NCBI RefSeq assembly: GCF_009469605.1
Contig: NZ_SSXU01000010.1
Span: 62,001-126,000, forward strand
DNA from: Zoogloea sp. 1C4
Lineage (GTDB): Bacteria; Pseudomonadota; Gammaproteobacteria; Burkholderiales; Rhodocyclaceae
Direction of reading: 5' to 3'
DNA: 64,000 nucleotides
The position numbers and the translations under genes are program-made. The notes beneath the pieces were generated by a model. The model had not been told where the DNA came from. It saw only the letters and a program-made list of their open reading frames with translations, and did no database searches. The first letter of the stretch is position 1. Each line of letters begins with the position of its first letter. Positions 1 to 6,790 of the stretch are shown here, in pieces.

Positions 1-822
1 CTGGCGGCCGACCTCACCCGCGACCAGCACCGCACCAAGGTGATGGCGATGATCGGCTCGTCGATCGGGCTGGTGTTTGCGGTGTCGATGGTGGCCGCGC
101 CGCTCCTCTACGCGGTGATCGGCATGAGCGGGCTGTTCTGGCTCACCGCCGCGCTGGCCGTGGCGGCGATCTTCACCATCATCTTCATTGTGCCCGCCGC
201 GCCGCCGGTGCCGCGGGCCGTGGGGCGCTTCAGCGAAGTGCTCGCCAATGGCCAGCTGATGCGCCTCAACTTCGGCGTGTTCGCCCTGCACCTGATGCAG
301 ACCGCCATGTGGGTGCTGGTGCCGGCCGGGCTGGTGGCCGCCGGGCTGCCCATCGCCGAGCACTGGAAGGTCTACCTGCCGGCGGTGCTGCTGTCTTTCG
401 TGGTGATGGTGCCGGCGATCATCGTGGCCGAGAAGCGCGGCAAGATGAAACAGGTTTTCAACGCCGCGATCGGCCTGCTGCTGGTGGTCCAGATCGGGCT
501 TTACGTGGAAGGCAGCGCCGGGATGTGGCCGCTGGCGATCCTGCTGACGCTGTTCTTCGTGGCGTTCAACGTGCTGGAGGCCACCCAGCCGTCGTGGATT
601 TCCAAGATCGCCCCGGCCCACGCCAAGGGTACGGCGCTGGGTGTGTACAACACGCTGCAGTCCGTCGGGCTGTTCGTCGGCGGCGCCCTGGGCGGCTGGC
701 TGGCCCAGCACGTGGGCCCCGGCGCGGTGTCGCTGCTGGGCTGCGGGCTGGCCGTGGCGTGGCTGATCCTCGCCAGCGGCATGGCGCCGCCCCCGGCCCG
801 TCGCGTGGCCGCCGCGGCCTGA
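1..822 (+). CDS. MFS transporter, 3' part (5' end outside the window)
   Basis: The reading frame is open from the first base of the window to a TGA at 820-822, so the gene is cut by the window edge and about 273 C-terminal residues remain. The visible part holds six or seven hydrophobic segments typical of the C-terminal half of a major facilitator permease, separated by short basic loops such as EKRGK. It ends in a short Ala/Arg-rich cytoplasmic tail. The substrate cannot be read from the sequence. An MFS gene directly upstream of ssb, often with uvrA further upstream, is a common betaproteobacterial arrangement, and the 31-bp gap to ssb would allow co-transcription. The family call is secure; the transported compound is unknown. 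Confidence 0.85.
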   Translation: MAADLTRDQHRTKVMAMIGSSIGLVFAVSMVAAPLLYAVIGMSGLFWLTAALAVAAIFTIIFIVPAAPPVPRAVGRFSEVLANGQLMRLNFGVFALHLMQTAMWVLVPAGLVAAGLPIAEHWKVYLPAVLLSFVVMVPAIIVAEKRGKMKQVFNAAIGLLLVVQIGLYVEGSAGMWPLAILLTLFFVAFNVLEATQPSWISKIAPAHAKGTALGVYNTLQSVGLFVGGALGGWLAQHVGPGAVSLLGCGLAVAWLILASGMAPPPARRVAAAA

Positions 823-853
823 CCGCCCCAACCGAATTTTTCAGGAGAGACAT

Positions 854-1396
854 ATGGCTTCGGTCAACAAGGTGATTCTTATCGGCAACCTGGGCAAGGA
901 TCCCGAAACCCGCTACGCCCCGAGTGGCGACGCGATCTGCAACATCACGCTGGCCACCACCGACAACTGGCGCGACAAGGCCACCGGCGAGAAGCGCGAG
1001 GCCACCGAATGGCATCGCGTGGTGTTCTTCGGCAAGCTCGCCGAGATCGCCGGCCAGTACCTGCGCAAGGGGAGCCAGGTGTACGTGGAAGGCTCGCTGC
1101 GCACCCGCAAGTGGCAGGACAAGGACGGCCAGGATCGTTACACCACCGAGATCCGCGCCGACGAGATGAAGATGCTCGGCAGCCGTCAGGGCATGGGCGG
1201 CGGCGACGCACCGGCCCGCAATGAAGGCAGCTACGGCGGCGGTGGTGGTGGCAGCCGCGATGCGGGTGGTTATGGCGGTGGCGGCGGTGGTGGTGGTTAC
1301 GGTGGCGGGGCGCCCGCGCCGAGCGCACCCCCGGCCCCGAAGAAGCCGGCTGGCGGTGGTGGATTCGGCGATTTCGACGACGACATTCCGTTCTGA
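854..1396 (+). CDS. ssb: Single-stranded DNA-binding protein
   Basis: This 180-residue protein coats single-stranded DNA during replication, recombination and repair, and recruits partner enzymes through its C-terminal tip. The N-terminal OB fold covers about residues 1-110 and begins [18 protein letters not shown], a classic SSB start. A Gly-rich linker with many GGGG runs follows (about 120-165). The protein ends in the acidic tip DFDDDIPF, which binds SSB-interacting proteins. The ATG at 854 follows an AGGAGA ribosome binding site. A strong terminator sits about 30 bp after the stop. Length and domain order are normal for the family. Confidence 0.98.
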   Translation: MASVNKVILIGNLGKDPETRYAPSGDAICNITLATTDNWRDKATGEKREATEWHRVVFFGKLAEIAGQYLRKGSQVYVEGSLRTRKWQDKDGQDRYTTEIRADEMKMLGSRQGMGGGDAPARNEGSYGGGGGGSRDAGGYGGGGGGGGYGGGAPAPSAPPAPKKPAGGGGFGDFDDDIPF

Positions 1397-1424
1397 TCCG
1401 GCGCCTGCCGGGCCGGTTTTCCCG

Positions 1425-1461
1425 ACAGCGTGGCATCACCTGCCACGCTGTTCTGTTTTTT
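1425..1461 (+). terminator. Rho-independent terminator of ssb
   Basis: A perfect 11-bp stem (ACAGCGTGGCA at 1425-1435 with its complement at 1441-1451) encloses the loop TCACC and is followed by TCTGTTTTTT. It lies 28 bp after the ssb stop. Confidence 0.93.
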
Positions 1462-1691
1462 GGCGTCTGTGTTCACGCCCTGCCGGCGCCTAGCGGTCAT
1501 GCGGTTCTTGCCGTGTCGCCGGGCCAAGCTGCTACACTTTAGTTATAGATCAACCGCCGCCGGCCAGTTCCGCCTGTAGCGGGAGGCATTAGGTTTTATT
1601 GTTTTGTCCGGTGAACAATCTGGCTTGTAAAAGAGATTTTGTTTGCTATTGTTGTTCAATCCGGGGTGGTGATTTAGTGTAATTACTGATT

Positions 1692-1719
1692 TTGATAAAG
1701 AAGGGTGTTTGATTACACT
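1692..1719 (+). promoter_or_regulatory. Possible sigma70-type promoter for the HTH response regulator
   Basis: TTGATA at 1692-1697 and TACACT at 1714-1719 are separated by 16 bp, which resembles -35 and -10 elements and would give a leader of about 115 nt. The gene-free stretch 1462-1840 is AT-richer than its surroundings. Apart from this candidate I see no structured RNA or short gene in it. Confidence 0.35.
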
Positions 1720-1840
1720 CTTCGGGTCTCGTCAGCAGTCTGCCAGAATCGTTCCCCTGGGGTCGGATCCGGTAGCGAGCCCCGAATGACAAAACCGTTA
1801 CCATCCCTTGAATCGTTTGTTCTTTTCTCCCGATTGACTC

Positions 1841-2464
1841 ATGGCCGTCACGCCCGAAACGCCTGAAAAGGAATATTGCAGTACTTCCGAAGCCGCCCAG
1901 CGTCTTGGATTGTCTTTGGGTACCGTCCAGCAGATGGTCGAAAACGGCCAGCTGGAGGGTTGGAAGACGGCTGGCGGGCATCGGCGCATCCGTGTCAGCT
2001 CGATCGAGGAGTTCCGCGCCCGTTCGATGGCCGGCAGCCCTCAGAGCCAGCCACGCCCGGCGGCCAACAGCCTTCAGGTGCTGGTGGCCGAGGATGACCG
2101 CATCCTGCAGAAGCTCTACGAGCACACCCTGTCGTCATGGGGCCTGCCGCTGCAGATCCGCCTGGTGTCCAGCGGTATCGATGGTCTGCTGGAGATTGGC
2201 CGCGTGCCGCCCGATCTGCTCATCACCGACTTGCGCATGCCCGGCATCGACGGTTTTGAGATGATCCGCCGCCTGCGCGCCGACCCCCAGCTCCAGGAGC
2301 TCGACATCGTGGTGGTCAGCGGCCTCACCGAGGACGAGATCCTCGAGAACGGTGGCCTGCCTCCGGACGTCATCTTCTACAGCAAGCCGGTGCCTTTCCG
2401 CGAGCTGAAGGGCTATGTCCAGGCCAAGATAATGGCCATGCAGCGCCGCGGTCGAGCGGCCTGA
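1841..2464 (+). CDS. Response regulator with N-terminal excisionase/MerR-type HTH and C-terminal receiver domain
   Basis: This 207-residue protein has a helix-turn-helix of the excisionase/MerR kind at about residues 9-65 (EYCSTSEAAQRLGLSLGTVQ, ending in GGHRRI), followed by a CheY-like receiver at about 77-200. The receiver keeps the acidic pocket (AEDD), the phospho-acceptor aspartate in LLITDLRMPG and the conserved lysine in YSKP. It is therefore probably phosphorylated by a histidine kinase and binds DNA. The domain order is reversed relative to most response regulators, where the receiver comes first. No kinase gene is adjacent, so it is an orphan. A promoter candidate lies upstream and a terminator directly downstream, so it looks monocistronic. 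Domains are clear; the target genes are unknown. Confidence 0.88.
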   Translation: MAVTPETPEKEYCSTSEAAQRLGLSLGTVQQMVENGQLEGWKTAGGHRRIRVSSIEEFRARSMAGSPQSQPRPAANSLQVLVAEDDRILQKLYEHTLSSWGLPLQIRLVSSGIDGLLEIGRVPPDLLITDLRMPGIDGFEMIRRLRADPQLQELDIVVVSGLTEDEILENGGLPPDVIFYSKPVPFRELKGYVQAKIMAMQRRGRAA

Positions 2465-2480
2465 TCGTCCTGTCTTCCAG

Positions 2481-2510
2481 ACGGCCGGCTTTTGCCGGCC
2501 GTTTTCTTTT
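2481..2510 (+). terminator. Rho-independent terminator of the HTH response regulator gene
   Basis: A 9-bp stem (ACGGCCGGC at 2481-2489, GCCGGCCGT at 2494-2502) with a TTTT loop is followed by TTTCTTTT, 17 bp after the stop codon. Confidence 0.92.
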
Positions 2511-2580
2511 GGGCGCTTGTCATGGCCCGTCTGTCATTGCCCTCCACCCCTTCTCCGGCGCTCCGCGGATGCCGCTCGCT

Positions 2581-2610
2581 GAAAATGTCGACTCAGTCCG
2601 TGACATTTTC
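2581..2610. repeat. Perfect 9-bp inverted repeat
   Basis: GAAAATGTC (2581-2589) and GACATTTTC (2602-2610) are exact complements separated by 12 bp. No T-run follows, so it is not a typical terminator. An operator for a dimeric regulator is possible. Confidence 0.6.
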
Positions 2611-2763
2611 CCGATCCGTTAGCGTCAGGTGCGTAATAGCGCACGTCAAAATATTCATCTGATTTATAAAATTTCGTTAAATCGCACGTCGCCGTGGATA
2701 AGTTCTCCAGGCGCATATCGTGATCAATGTGAAATTTATCGACATATAACGATTGCGTGTGAA

Positions 2764-2792
2764 TTTATAAAAACTGCATTGGTTTTTATAAA
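2764..2792. repeat. Perfect 11-bp AT-rich inverted repeat
   Basis: TTTATAAAAAC (2764-2774) and GTTTTTATAAA (2782-2792) are exact complements around a 7-bp spacer. They lie about 90 bp upstream of the start at 2880, in the most AT-rich part of the leader. It could be an operator or a bidirectional -10-like element. Confidence 0.6.
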
Positions 2793-2879
2793 AATGAAGT
2801 TTTGTGAGCCGGGTGCGCGGCAGGCGGTTTCTGTCCGGATCGGCTCTTCATCCGATGTGCCTCAAAAGCAGGTGAGAGA

Positions 2880-3452
2880 ATGTTGCGCAGTGAACAGATC
2901 CGTTGGTCCATGCCAGACAGCCTGTGTTCCGTTCCGGATGAGGGCGGAAAATGGGGCGCGAGCGATCCGGTTACGGAGGCTGCGATCACCGGTGCCGCGT
3001 TGGTGCGGCATCTGGAGGATTTCCGTTTTGCCAGCCTGCGGGCGCTGCGTCAGCTGCACCGGGCGCTGGGCGCCGATCGGGTCGCCATCGGCCTCATTGC
3101 GGCGGATGGCCACAGCATCCACGAGGAGCTCGCGTGGGCGGGTGGCTTTGGCCGCTGTGGCGAGTCCGAGCGGGTGATCTCGTGCGAGGCCTTCGCGGCG
3201 GAGATGAGCGCCTGGCTGGCGACCCGCAGCTGCATGCTGGAGGTGGAGATCGATGCGCTGGCGCCGGTGTGGCACGAGCTGTCCTGTGACCACCTGATGC
3301 TGGTGCGTGGCGGGCGCGTGGTCGAAGGCCGCGGGCAGGTGGCGCTGGTGGTGCAGATGCGTAACCCGGCGCGGCTGGCGGACGGCGCCGATCACGCCAT
3401 GGCGCTGCTGCTGGACGAGTACGGCCGTCGCCGTCAGGCGGTCAGGGCGTAA
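2880..3452 (+). CDS. Protein of unknown function (190 aa), possibly GAF-like
   Basis: I do not recognise this family. The protein is soluble, with no signal peptide or membrane segment. It has helix-rich stretches around residues 45-60 (VRHLEDFRFASLRALRQLHR) followed by alternating hydrophobic strands (RVAIGLIAADG, then GQVALVVQMRNP), a pattern that could fit a GAF- or PAS-like sensor fold. There is no visible DNA-binding or catalytic motif. It has three cysteines in its middle part (FGRCGE, ISCEAF, RSCMLE) and a fourth in ELSCDH. The ATG at 2880 follows GGTGAGAG. The 3' end overlaps the convergent hoxW gene by 11 bp. It sits behind an unusual AT-rich leader and has no operon partner. Confidence 0.7.
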   Translation: MLRSEQIRWSMPDSLCSVPDEGGKWGASDPVTEAAITGAALVRHLEDFRFASLRALRQLHRALGADRVAIGLIAADGHSIHEELAWAGGFGRCGESERVISCEAFAAEMSAWLATRSCMLEVEIDALAPVWHELSCDHLMLVRGGRVVEGRGQVALVVQMRNPARLADGADHAMALLLDEYGRRRQAVRA

Positions 3453-3927
3453 GCGCCAGATCCCCGGCCAGCTGGCGCCAGTGCGCTGGCGTCGGGTTGG
3501 CAAGGCAGTTGGCGAGCCATTGCCGGGCTGCCTTCAGATTGTGTTCGGCCGCCTCGCTGAGGGGCGCGCCGAGTTCGAAGGATTCCCCTCTCACGCACAG
3601 CACGAAGGCCGGTGGTGGCGGCGTCTGCCGCACGTCCCGGAAGACCTGCAGCACGGCGGCAGGGTCGAGGGCGTGGCTGCTCACCGCGCGGCTGGCGCGG
3701 GGCTGGATCTCCGCAAAGGTGAAGGGCGCCGCTGTGCCGGTGCCCGCGTCGATGAAGAGCGCCAGCGCGGCGCCGTCGAGATCAAGGGCGTGCTCTACCT
3801 GCAGCTGAAAGTCCTCCACCAGCCGCACGCCGGGCCGGGCCGCGGCTTCGAGTTCCGCCATCAACCGCGGGCCGAGGGCGTCGTCACCCCGCGACGGGTT
3901 GCCGACCCCGAACACCACCACGTTCAT
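3442..3927 (-). CDS. hoxW: Hydrogenase maturation protease for the NAD-reducing hydrogenase
   Basis: This 161-residue endopeptidase should remove the C-terminal extension of HoxH after nickel insertion. It begins MNVVVFGVGNPSRGDDALGP, the nucleotide-like GxGNxxxxDD motif of HyaD/HoxW proteases. The acidic residues in SRGDDALGP and the following acidic and histidine positions (FIDAGTG, SSHALDP) match the nickel-sensing pocket of the family. The frame is open further upstream, but the ATG at 3927 is preferred because it has a GGAG site, matches the family N-terminus and lies 8 bp after hoxH. It is the last gene of the hox operon. The order hoxF-U-Y-H-W is that known from Ralstonia/Cupriavidus; no hoxI or hyp genes follow. 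Confidence 0.92.
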   Translation of the reverse strand: MNVVVFGVGNPSRGDDALGPRLMAELEAAARPGVRLVEDFQLQVEHALDLDGAALALFIDAGTGTAAPFTFAEIQPRASRAVSSHALDPAAVLQVFRDVRQTPPPPAFVLCVRGESFELGAPLSEAAEHNLKAARQWLANCLANPTPAHWRQLAGDLALTP

Positions 3928-3935
3928 CTCCAGCC

Positions 3936-5402
3936 TCAGCTGCCGCTCGAGGCGCGATCCACCAGCGCGCCGTCCGCACCCACCAGCTCGACCGCCAGGG
4001 GCATCTTGCCGAGCGCGTGGGTGGCGCACGACAGGCATGGATCGAAGGCGCGGATGGCGACTTCGATGTGGTTCAGCAACCCTTCGGTGAGCTGGCGGCC
4101 GTCGAGATAGCGGCGGGCCACCTGACGCACCGCTTCGTTCATCGCCTGGTTGTTGTGGGTGGTGGAGACGATGAGGTTGCAATAGCTCACCAGATCGTCG
4201 TCGTCCACCCGGTAGTGGTGGATCAGCGTGCCGCGGGGCGCCTCGATGATGCCGACGCCTTCGCGGCCGCGGGCGCCTTCGGCCATACGCTCGCCGGCGA
4301 GGATGTCCGGGTCGTCGAGCAGATCGCGGATCACCTCGGCGGCGTGGAGCATCTCGATCATCCGCGCCCAGTGGTAGGCCAGGGGGGCGTGGATGGGCTC
4401 GCCCTCGCCGTGGTCGACGAAGGCCTGGCGCTCGGCTTCGGCCAGCGGGCTGGGGATGAAGTCGCAGTTCTGCACCCGCGCCAGCGGGCCAACCTTGTAC
4501 CAGCCCTTGGCGGGGCCGAGGGCCTCGACGTACGGGAACTTCATGTAGCTCCAGCTCTTCACCTCTTCGCGCAGATGCACGTCGTAGTCAGCGCAGGGCA
4601 CGCCGTCGCGCACGATAAGGCCGCGGGCGTCGCGCAGGCGCAGCACGCCGTCGTAGAGGTCGAGGGCGCCATCGGCCCGCACGAGGCTCAGCATGTGGCT
4701 GCGGAACAGCCCGAACTCGTCGTACAGCGCGCCGTTGGTCTCGTGGAGCTTGCGGGCGAGATGCACTGCGTCGCGGCTCCAGGCGATCATCTGGTCGGCG
4801 TCGGCGCGCAGCAGGTCGCGGTCTTCACGGCTCACCAGCTTGTTCACTCCGCCGGGGATCGCGCCGGTGCCGTGCACCCGCTTGCCGGCGGTGATGCGGA
4901 TCACCTCCTGACCGAACTTGCGCAGCAGCACGCCCTGGCGTGCCACCTCGGGATACGCGGCCGCCACGCCGACGATGTTGCGCTGCTGCACCGGCGATTC
5001 GAACCCGAACAGCAGGTCTGGCGACGACAGGTGGAAGAAGTGCAGGGCGTGGGATTGCAGGATCTGGCCGTAGTGCATCAGGCGGCGGATCTTCTCGGCG
5101 CTGGCGGTGATCGCCGTTGCGCCCACCACCGGGTCGAGCGCCTTGGCGGCGGCCAGGTGGTGGCTCACCGGGCAGATGCCGCACAGGCGTTGCACCATCA
5201 CCGGGACTTCCCAGTACGGCCGGCCCTGGATGAATTTCTCGAAGCCGCGGAACTCCACGATGTGCAGCCGCGCTTCCTTCACGTGGCCGGCGTCGTCGAG
5301 GAGCAGGGTGACCTTGCCGTGCCCTTCGACCCGCGAGACGGGATCAATGGCAACCCGGCGGAGGTTTTCGCGGTTGGCGGCGGTTTCCAGTTCGAAGCTC
5401 AT
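3936..5402 (-). CDS. hoxH: NAD-reducing [NiFe] hydrogenase large subunit
   Basis: This 488-residue subunit carries the Ni-Fe active site where hydrogen is split. The N-terminal ligand motif [11 protein letters not shown] lies near residue 63. The C-terminal motif DPCLSCATH provides the second cysteine pair and the cleavage site, followed by a 26-residue extension starting ALGKM that HoxW must remove. Both cysteine pairs are intact, so the enzyme looks functional. The ATG at 5402 follows AAAGGAG. A 138-bp gap separates it from hoxY, unusual in an operon whose other genes overlap, and that gap holds a purine-rich short repeat. It works with HoxY as the hydrogenase module of the soluble HoxFUYH enzyme. 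Confidence 0.97.
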   Translation of the reverse strand: MSFELETAANRENLRRVAIDPVSRVEGHGKVTLLLDDAGHVKEARLHIVEFRGFEKFIQGRPYWEVPVMVQRLCGICPVSHHLAAAKALDPVVGATAITASAEKIRRLMHYGQILQSHALHFFHLSSPDLLFGFESPVQQRNIVGVAAAYPEVARQGVLLRKFGQEVIRITAGKRVHGTGAIPGGVNKLVSREDRDLLRADADQMIAWSRDAVHLARKLHETNGALYDEFGLFRSHMLSLVRADGALDLYDGVLRLRDARGLIVRDGVPCADYDVHLREEVKSWSYMKFPYVEALGPAKGWYKVGPLARVQNCDFIPSPLAEAERQAFVDHGEGEPIHAPLAYHWARMIEMLHAAEVIRDLLDDPDILAGERMAEGARGREGVGIIEAPRGTLIHHYRVDDDDLVSYCNLIVSTTHNNQAMNEAVRQVARRYLDGRQLTEGLLNHIEVAIRAFDPCLSCATHALGKMPLAVELVGADGALVDRASSGS

Positions 5403-5420
5403 GGGGGCTCCTTTGGAGCA

Positions 5421-5450
5421 GTGAGGAGTAAGGCGTGAGGCGTGAGGAGG
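5421..5450 (+). repeat. Purine-rich GTGAGG short repeat in the hoxY-hoxH gap
   Basis: GTGAGGAGTAAGGCGTGAGG and the following CGTGAGGAGG contain three GTGAGG copies within 30 bp (starts 5421, 5435, 5442). The repeat lies in the 138-bp gap between hoxY and hoxH and is read here on the strand opposite to the genes. Confidence 0.6.
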
Positions 5451-5540
5451 ACTTCTTTGAGCCTTGTGCGCTGGCGATCGTCAGCGCAAAGCGTTCGGGC
5501 GCGGCCTCCTCACTTCTTGCTCATGTCTCCTCGCCGCCCC

Positions 5541-6092
5541 TCAATCGTAATGCAGCAACCCGCCCGTCAGCCGCGGGGTGCGGCCAGCGATCAGGTCGGT
5601 GAGGAATTTCCAGATCGCCGGGCCCGAGGGCGGGCAGCCGGGGATGAAGTAATCGACGCGCACCACCTCGTGGATCGGCCGCACCTTATCGAGGGGCAGC
5701 GGCAGTTCCGGGTCGTTGGGGATCTGGCCGTTCTCGACGCCGGGGCGGAACTGATAGACCTCGCGCAGGCATTCGGACAGCGACAGGTGGTTGCGCTGGG
5801 CCGGCAGGCCGCCGGTGACGGCACAGGCGCCCAGGGCGATCAGCGTCTTGCAGTTGCGGCGAAACTCGCGCAGCACGTGCACGTTCTCGGAATTGCACAC
5901 GCCGCCTTCGATCAGGCCGATGTCGCAGGGGCCCACGTCCTTGATGTCGGTGAGGGGCGAGCGGTCGAATTCGATGAGCTCCACCAGCTCGAACAGGTGC
6001 TCGTCGATGTCGAGGAAGGACATGTGGCAGCCGAAGCAGCCGGCGAGCGAGGTGGTGGCGACACGTAGCTTGCGGGGGACGGGCGTGGTCAT
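5541..6092 (-). CDS. hoxY: NAD-reducing [NiFe] hydrogenase small subunit
   Basis: This 183-residue protein is the electron-transfer small subunit that pairs with HoxH. It shows the [4Fe-4S] ligand pattern of the short bidirectional-hydrogenase type: AGCFGCHMSFLD near the N-terminus, EGGVCNSEN in the middle, LGACAVTGG, and FIPGCPPSGP towards the C-terminus. The length is normal for HoxY, which lacks the export signal and extra clusters of membrane-bound hydrogenases, so the enzyme is cytoplasmic. The ATG at 6092 overlaps the hoxU stop in an ATGA arrangement, which decides the start against a longer open frame upstream and implies translational coupling. Confidence 0.95.
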   Translation of the reverse strand: MTTPVPRKLRVATTSLAGCFGCHMSFLDIDEHLFELVELIEFDRSPLTDIKDVGPCDIGLIEGGVCNSENVHVLREFRRNCKTLIALGACAVTGGLPAQRNHLSLSECLREVYQFRPGVENGQIPNDPELPLPLDKVRPIHEVVRVDYFIPGCPPSGPAIWKFLTDLIAGRTPRLTGGLLHYD

Positions 6093-6790
6093 GACTCCTC
6101 CTTCAGCGTCTCGGTGCTGATCTGCGTGCCGTCGAAGCTGCGTTCGCCGATGGGCACCGCAAAGCCCGTGCGCTTGGGCAGGATCACGCCCACCGGGCAG
6201 ATGTTCGCGGCGCGGTCGTCCTTGGTGAAGTCGGTGTCGGCCAGGCGGCCGGATTCGGCATTGACCACCAGATGCTTGTCGATGCCGCGGCCGGTGAGGG
6301 CGAACACCGACTTGCCGTCGATGTCGCGGCTGGCGCGCACGCACAGCTCGCAGAAGATGCAGCGGTTGAAGTCCAGCAGCACGTCCGGGTGCGAGGCGTC
6401 CACCGGGCGGTCCGGGAAGAAGTGCCGGAAGCGCGGGGTGAGCATCTCGTACTCGTAGCCCAGCGCCTGCAGCTCGCAGTTGCCGCTCATCTCGCAGGAC
6501 GGGCAGAAGTGGTTGCCCTCGACGAACAGCATCTGCAGGATGCCGCGGCGCTCGCCGTTCATCTCGGGGGTGTTGCTCTCCACCTCGGCGCCGTCCTTGG
6601 CGGGCGTGGCGCAGGCCGAGACGTGCCGGCCGGCGCTCTTCACCACGCACAGCTTGCAGCTGCCGTGGGGCGGCAAATCCTTGTGCCAGCACAGGCTGGG
6701 GATGTAGTGGCCGGCGGCGCGGGCGGCTTCGAGGATGGTCTGGCCGTCTTCAAACGGGATGGGCTGGCCGTCGAGGAGAAACTGTTTCAT
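6089..6790 (-). CDS. hoxU: NAD-reducing hydrogenase diaphorase iron-sulfur subunit
   Basis: This 233-residue subunit passes electrons between the HoxF flavin and the HoxYH module and is related to the N-terminal part of NuoG. A ferredoxin-like [2Fe-2S] domain covers about residues 1-80 with SLCWHKDLPPHGSCKLCVV and SACATPA. A His/Cys cluster motif follows (GNHFCPSCEMSGNC, near 100). A cysteine motif of [4Fe-4S] type, RCIFCELCVRA with ANICPVG, lies at about 145-200. The start overlaps the end of hoxF and the stop overlaps the start of hoxY, both by 4 bp. All expected ligands appear present. Confidence 0.95.
   Translation of the reverse strand: MKQFLLDGQPIPFEDGQTILEAARAAGHYIPSLCWHKDLPPHGSCKLCVVKSAGRHVSACATPAKDGAEVESNTPEMNGERRGILQMLFVEGNHFCPSCEMSGNCELQALGYEYEMLTPRFRHFFPDRPVDASHPDVLLDFNRCIFCELCVRASRDIDGKSVFALTGRGIDKHLVVNAESGRLADTDFTKDDRAANICPVGVILPKRTGFAVPIGERSFDGTQISTETLKEES

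Larger units (their letters stand above)
2511..2879 (+). promoter_or_regulatory. AT-rich intergenic leader with several inverted repeats
   Basis: This 369-bp stretch has no convincing gene. From about 2620 to 2810 it is strikingly AT-rich against a GC-rich background. Besides the two perfect inverted repeats listed separately it holds GATTTA at 2661-2666 facing TAAATC at 2678-2683, GTGCG facing CGCAC (2629-2644), and the heptamer GCACGTC twice (2641-2647 and 2684-2690). It most likely carries the promoter and control sites of the gene at 2880. No single promoter can be fixed with confidence. Confidence 0.5.
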
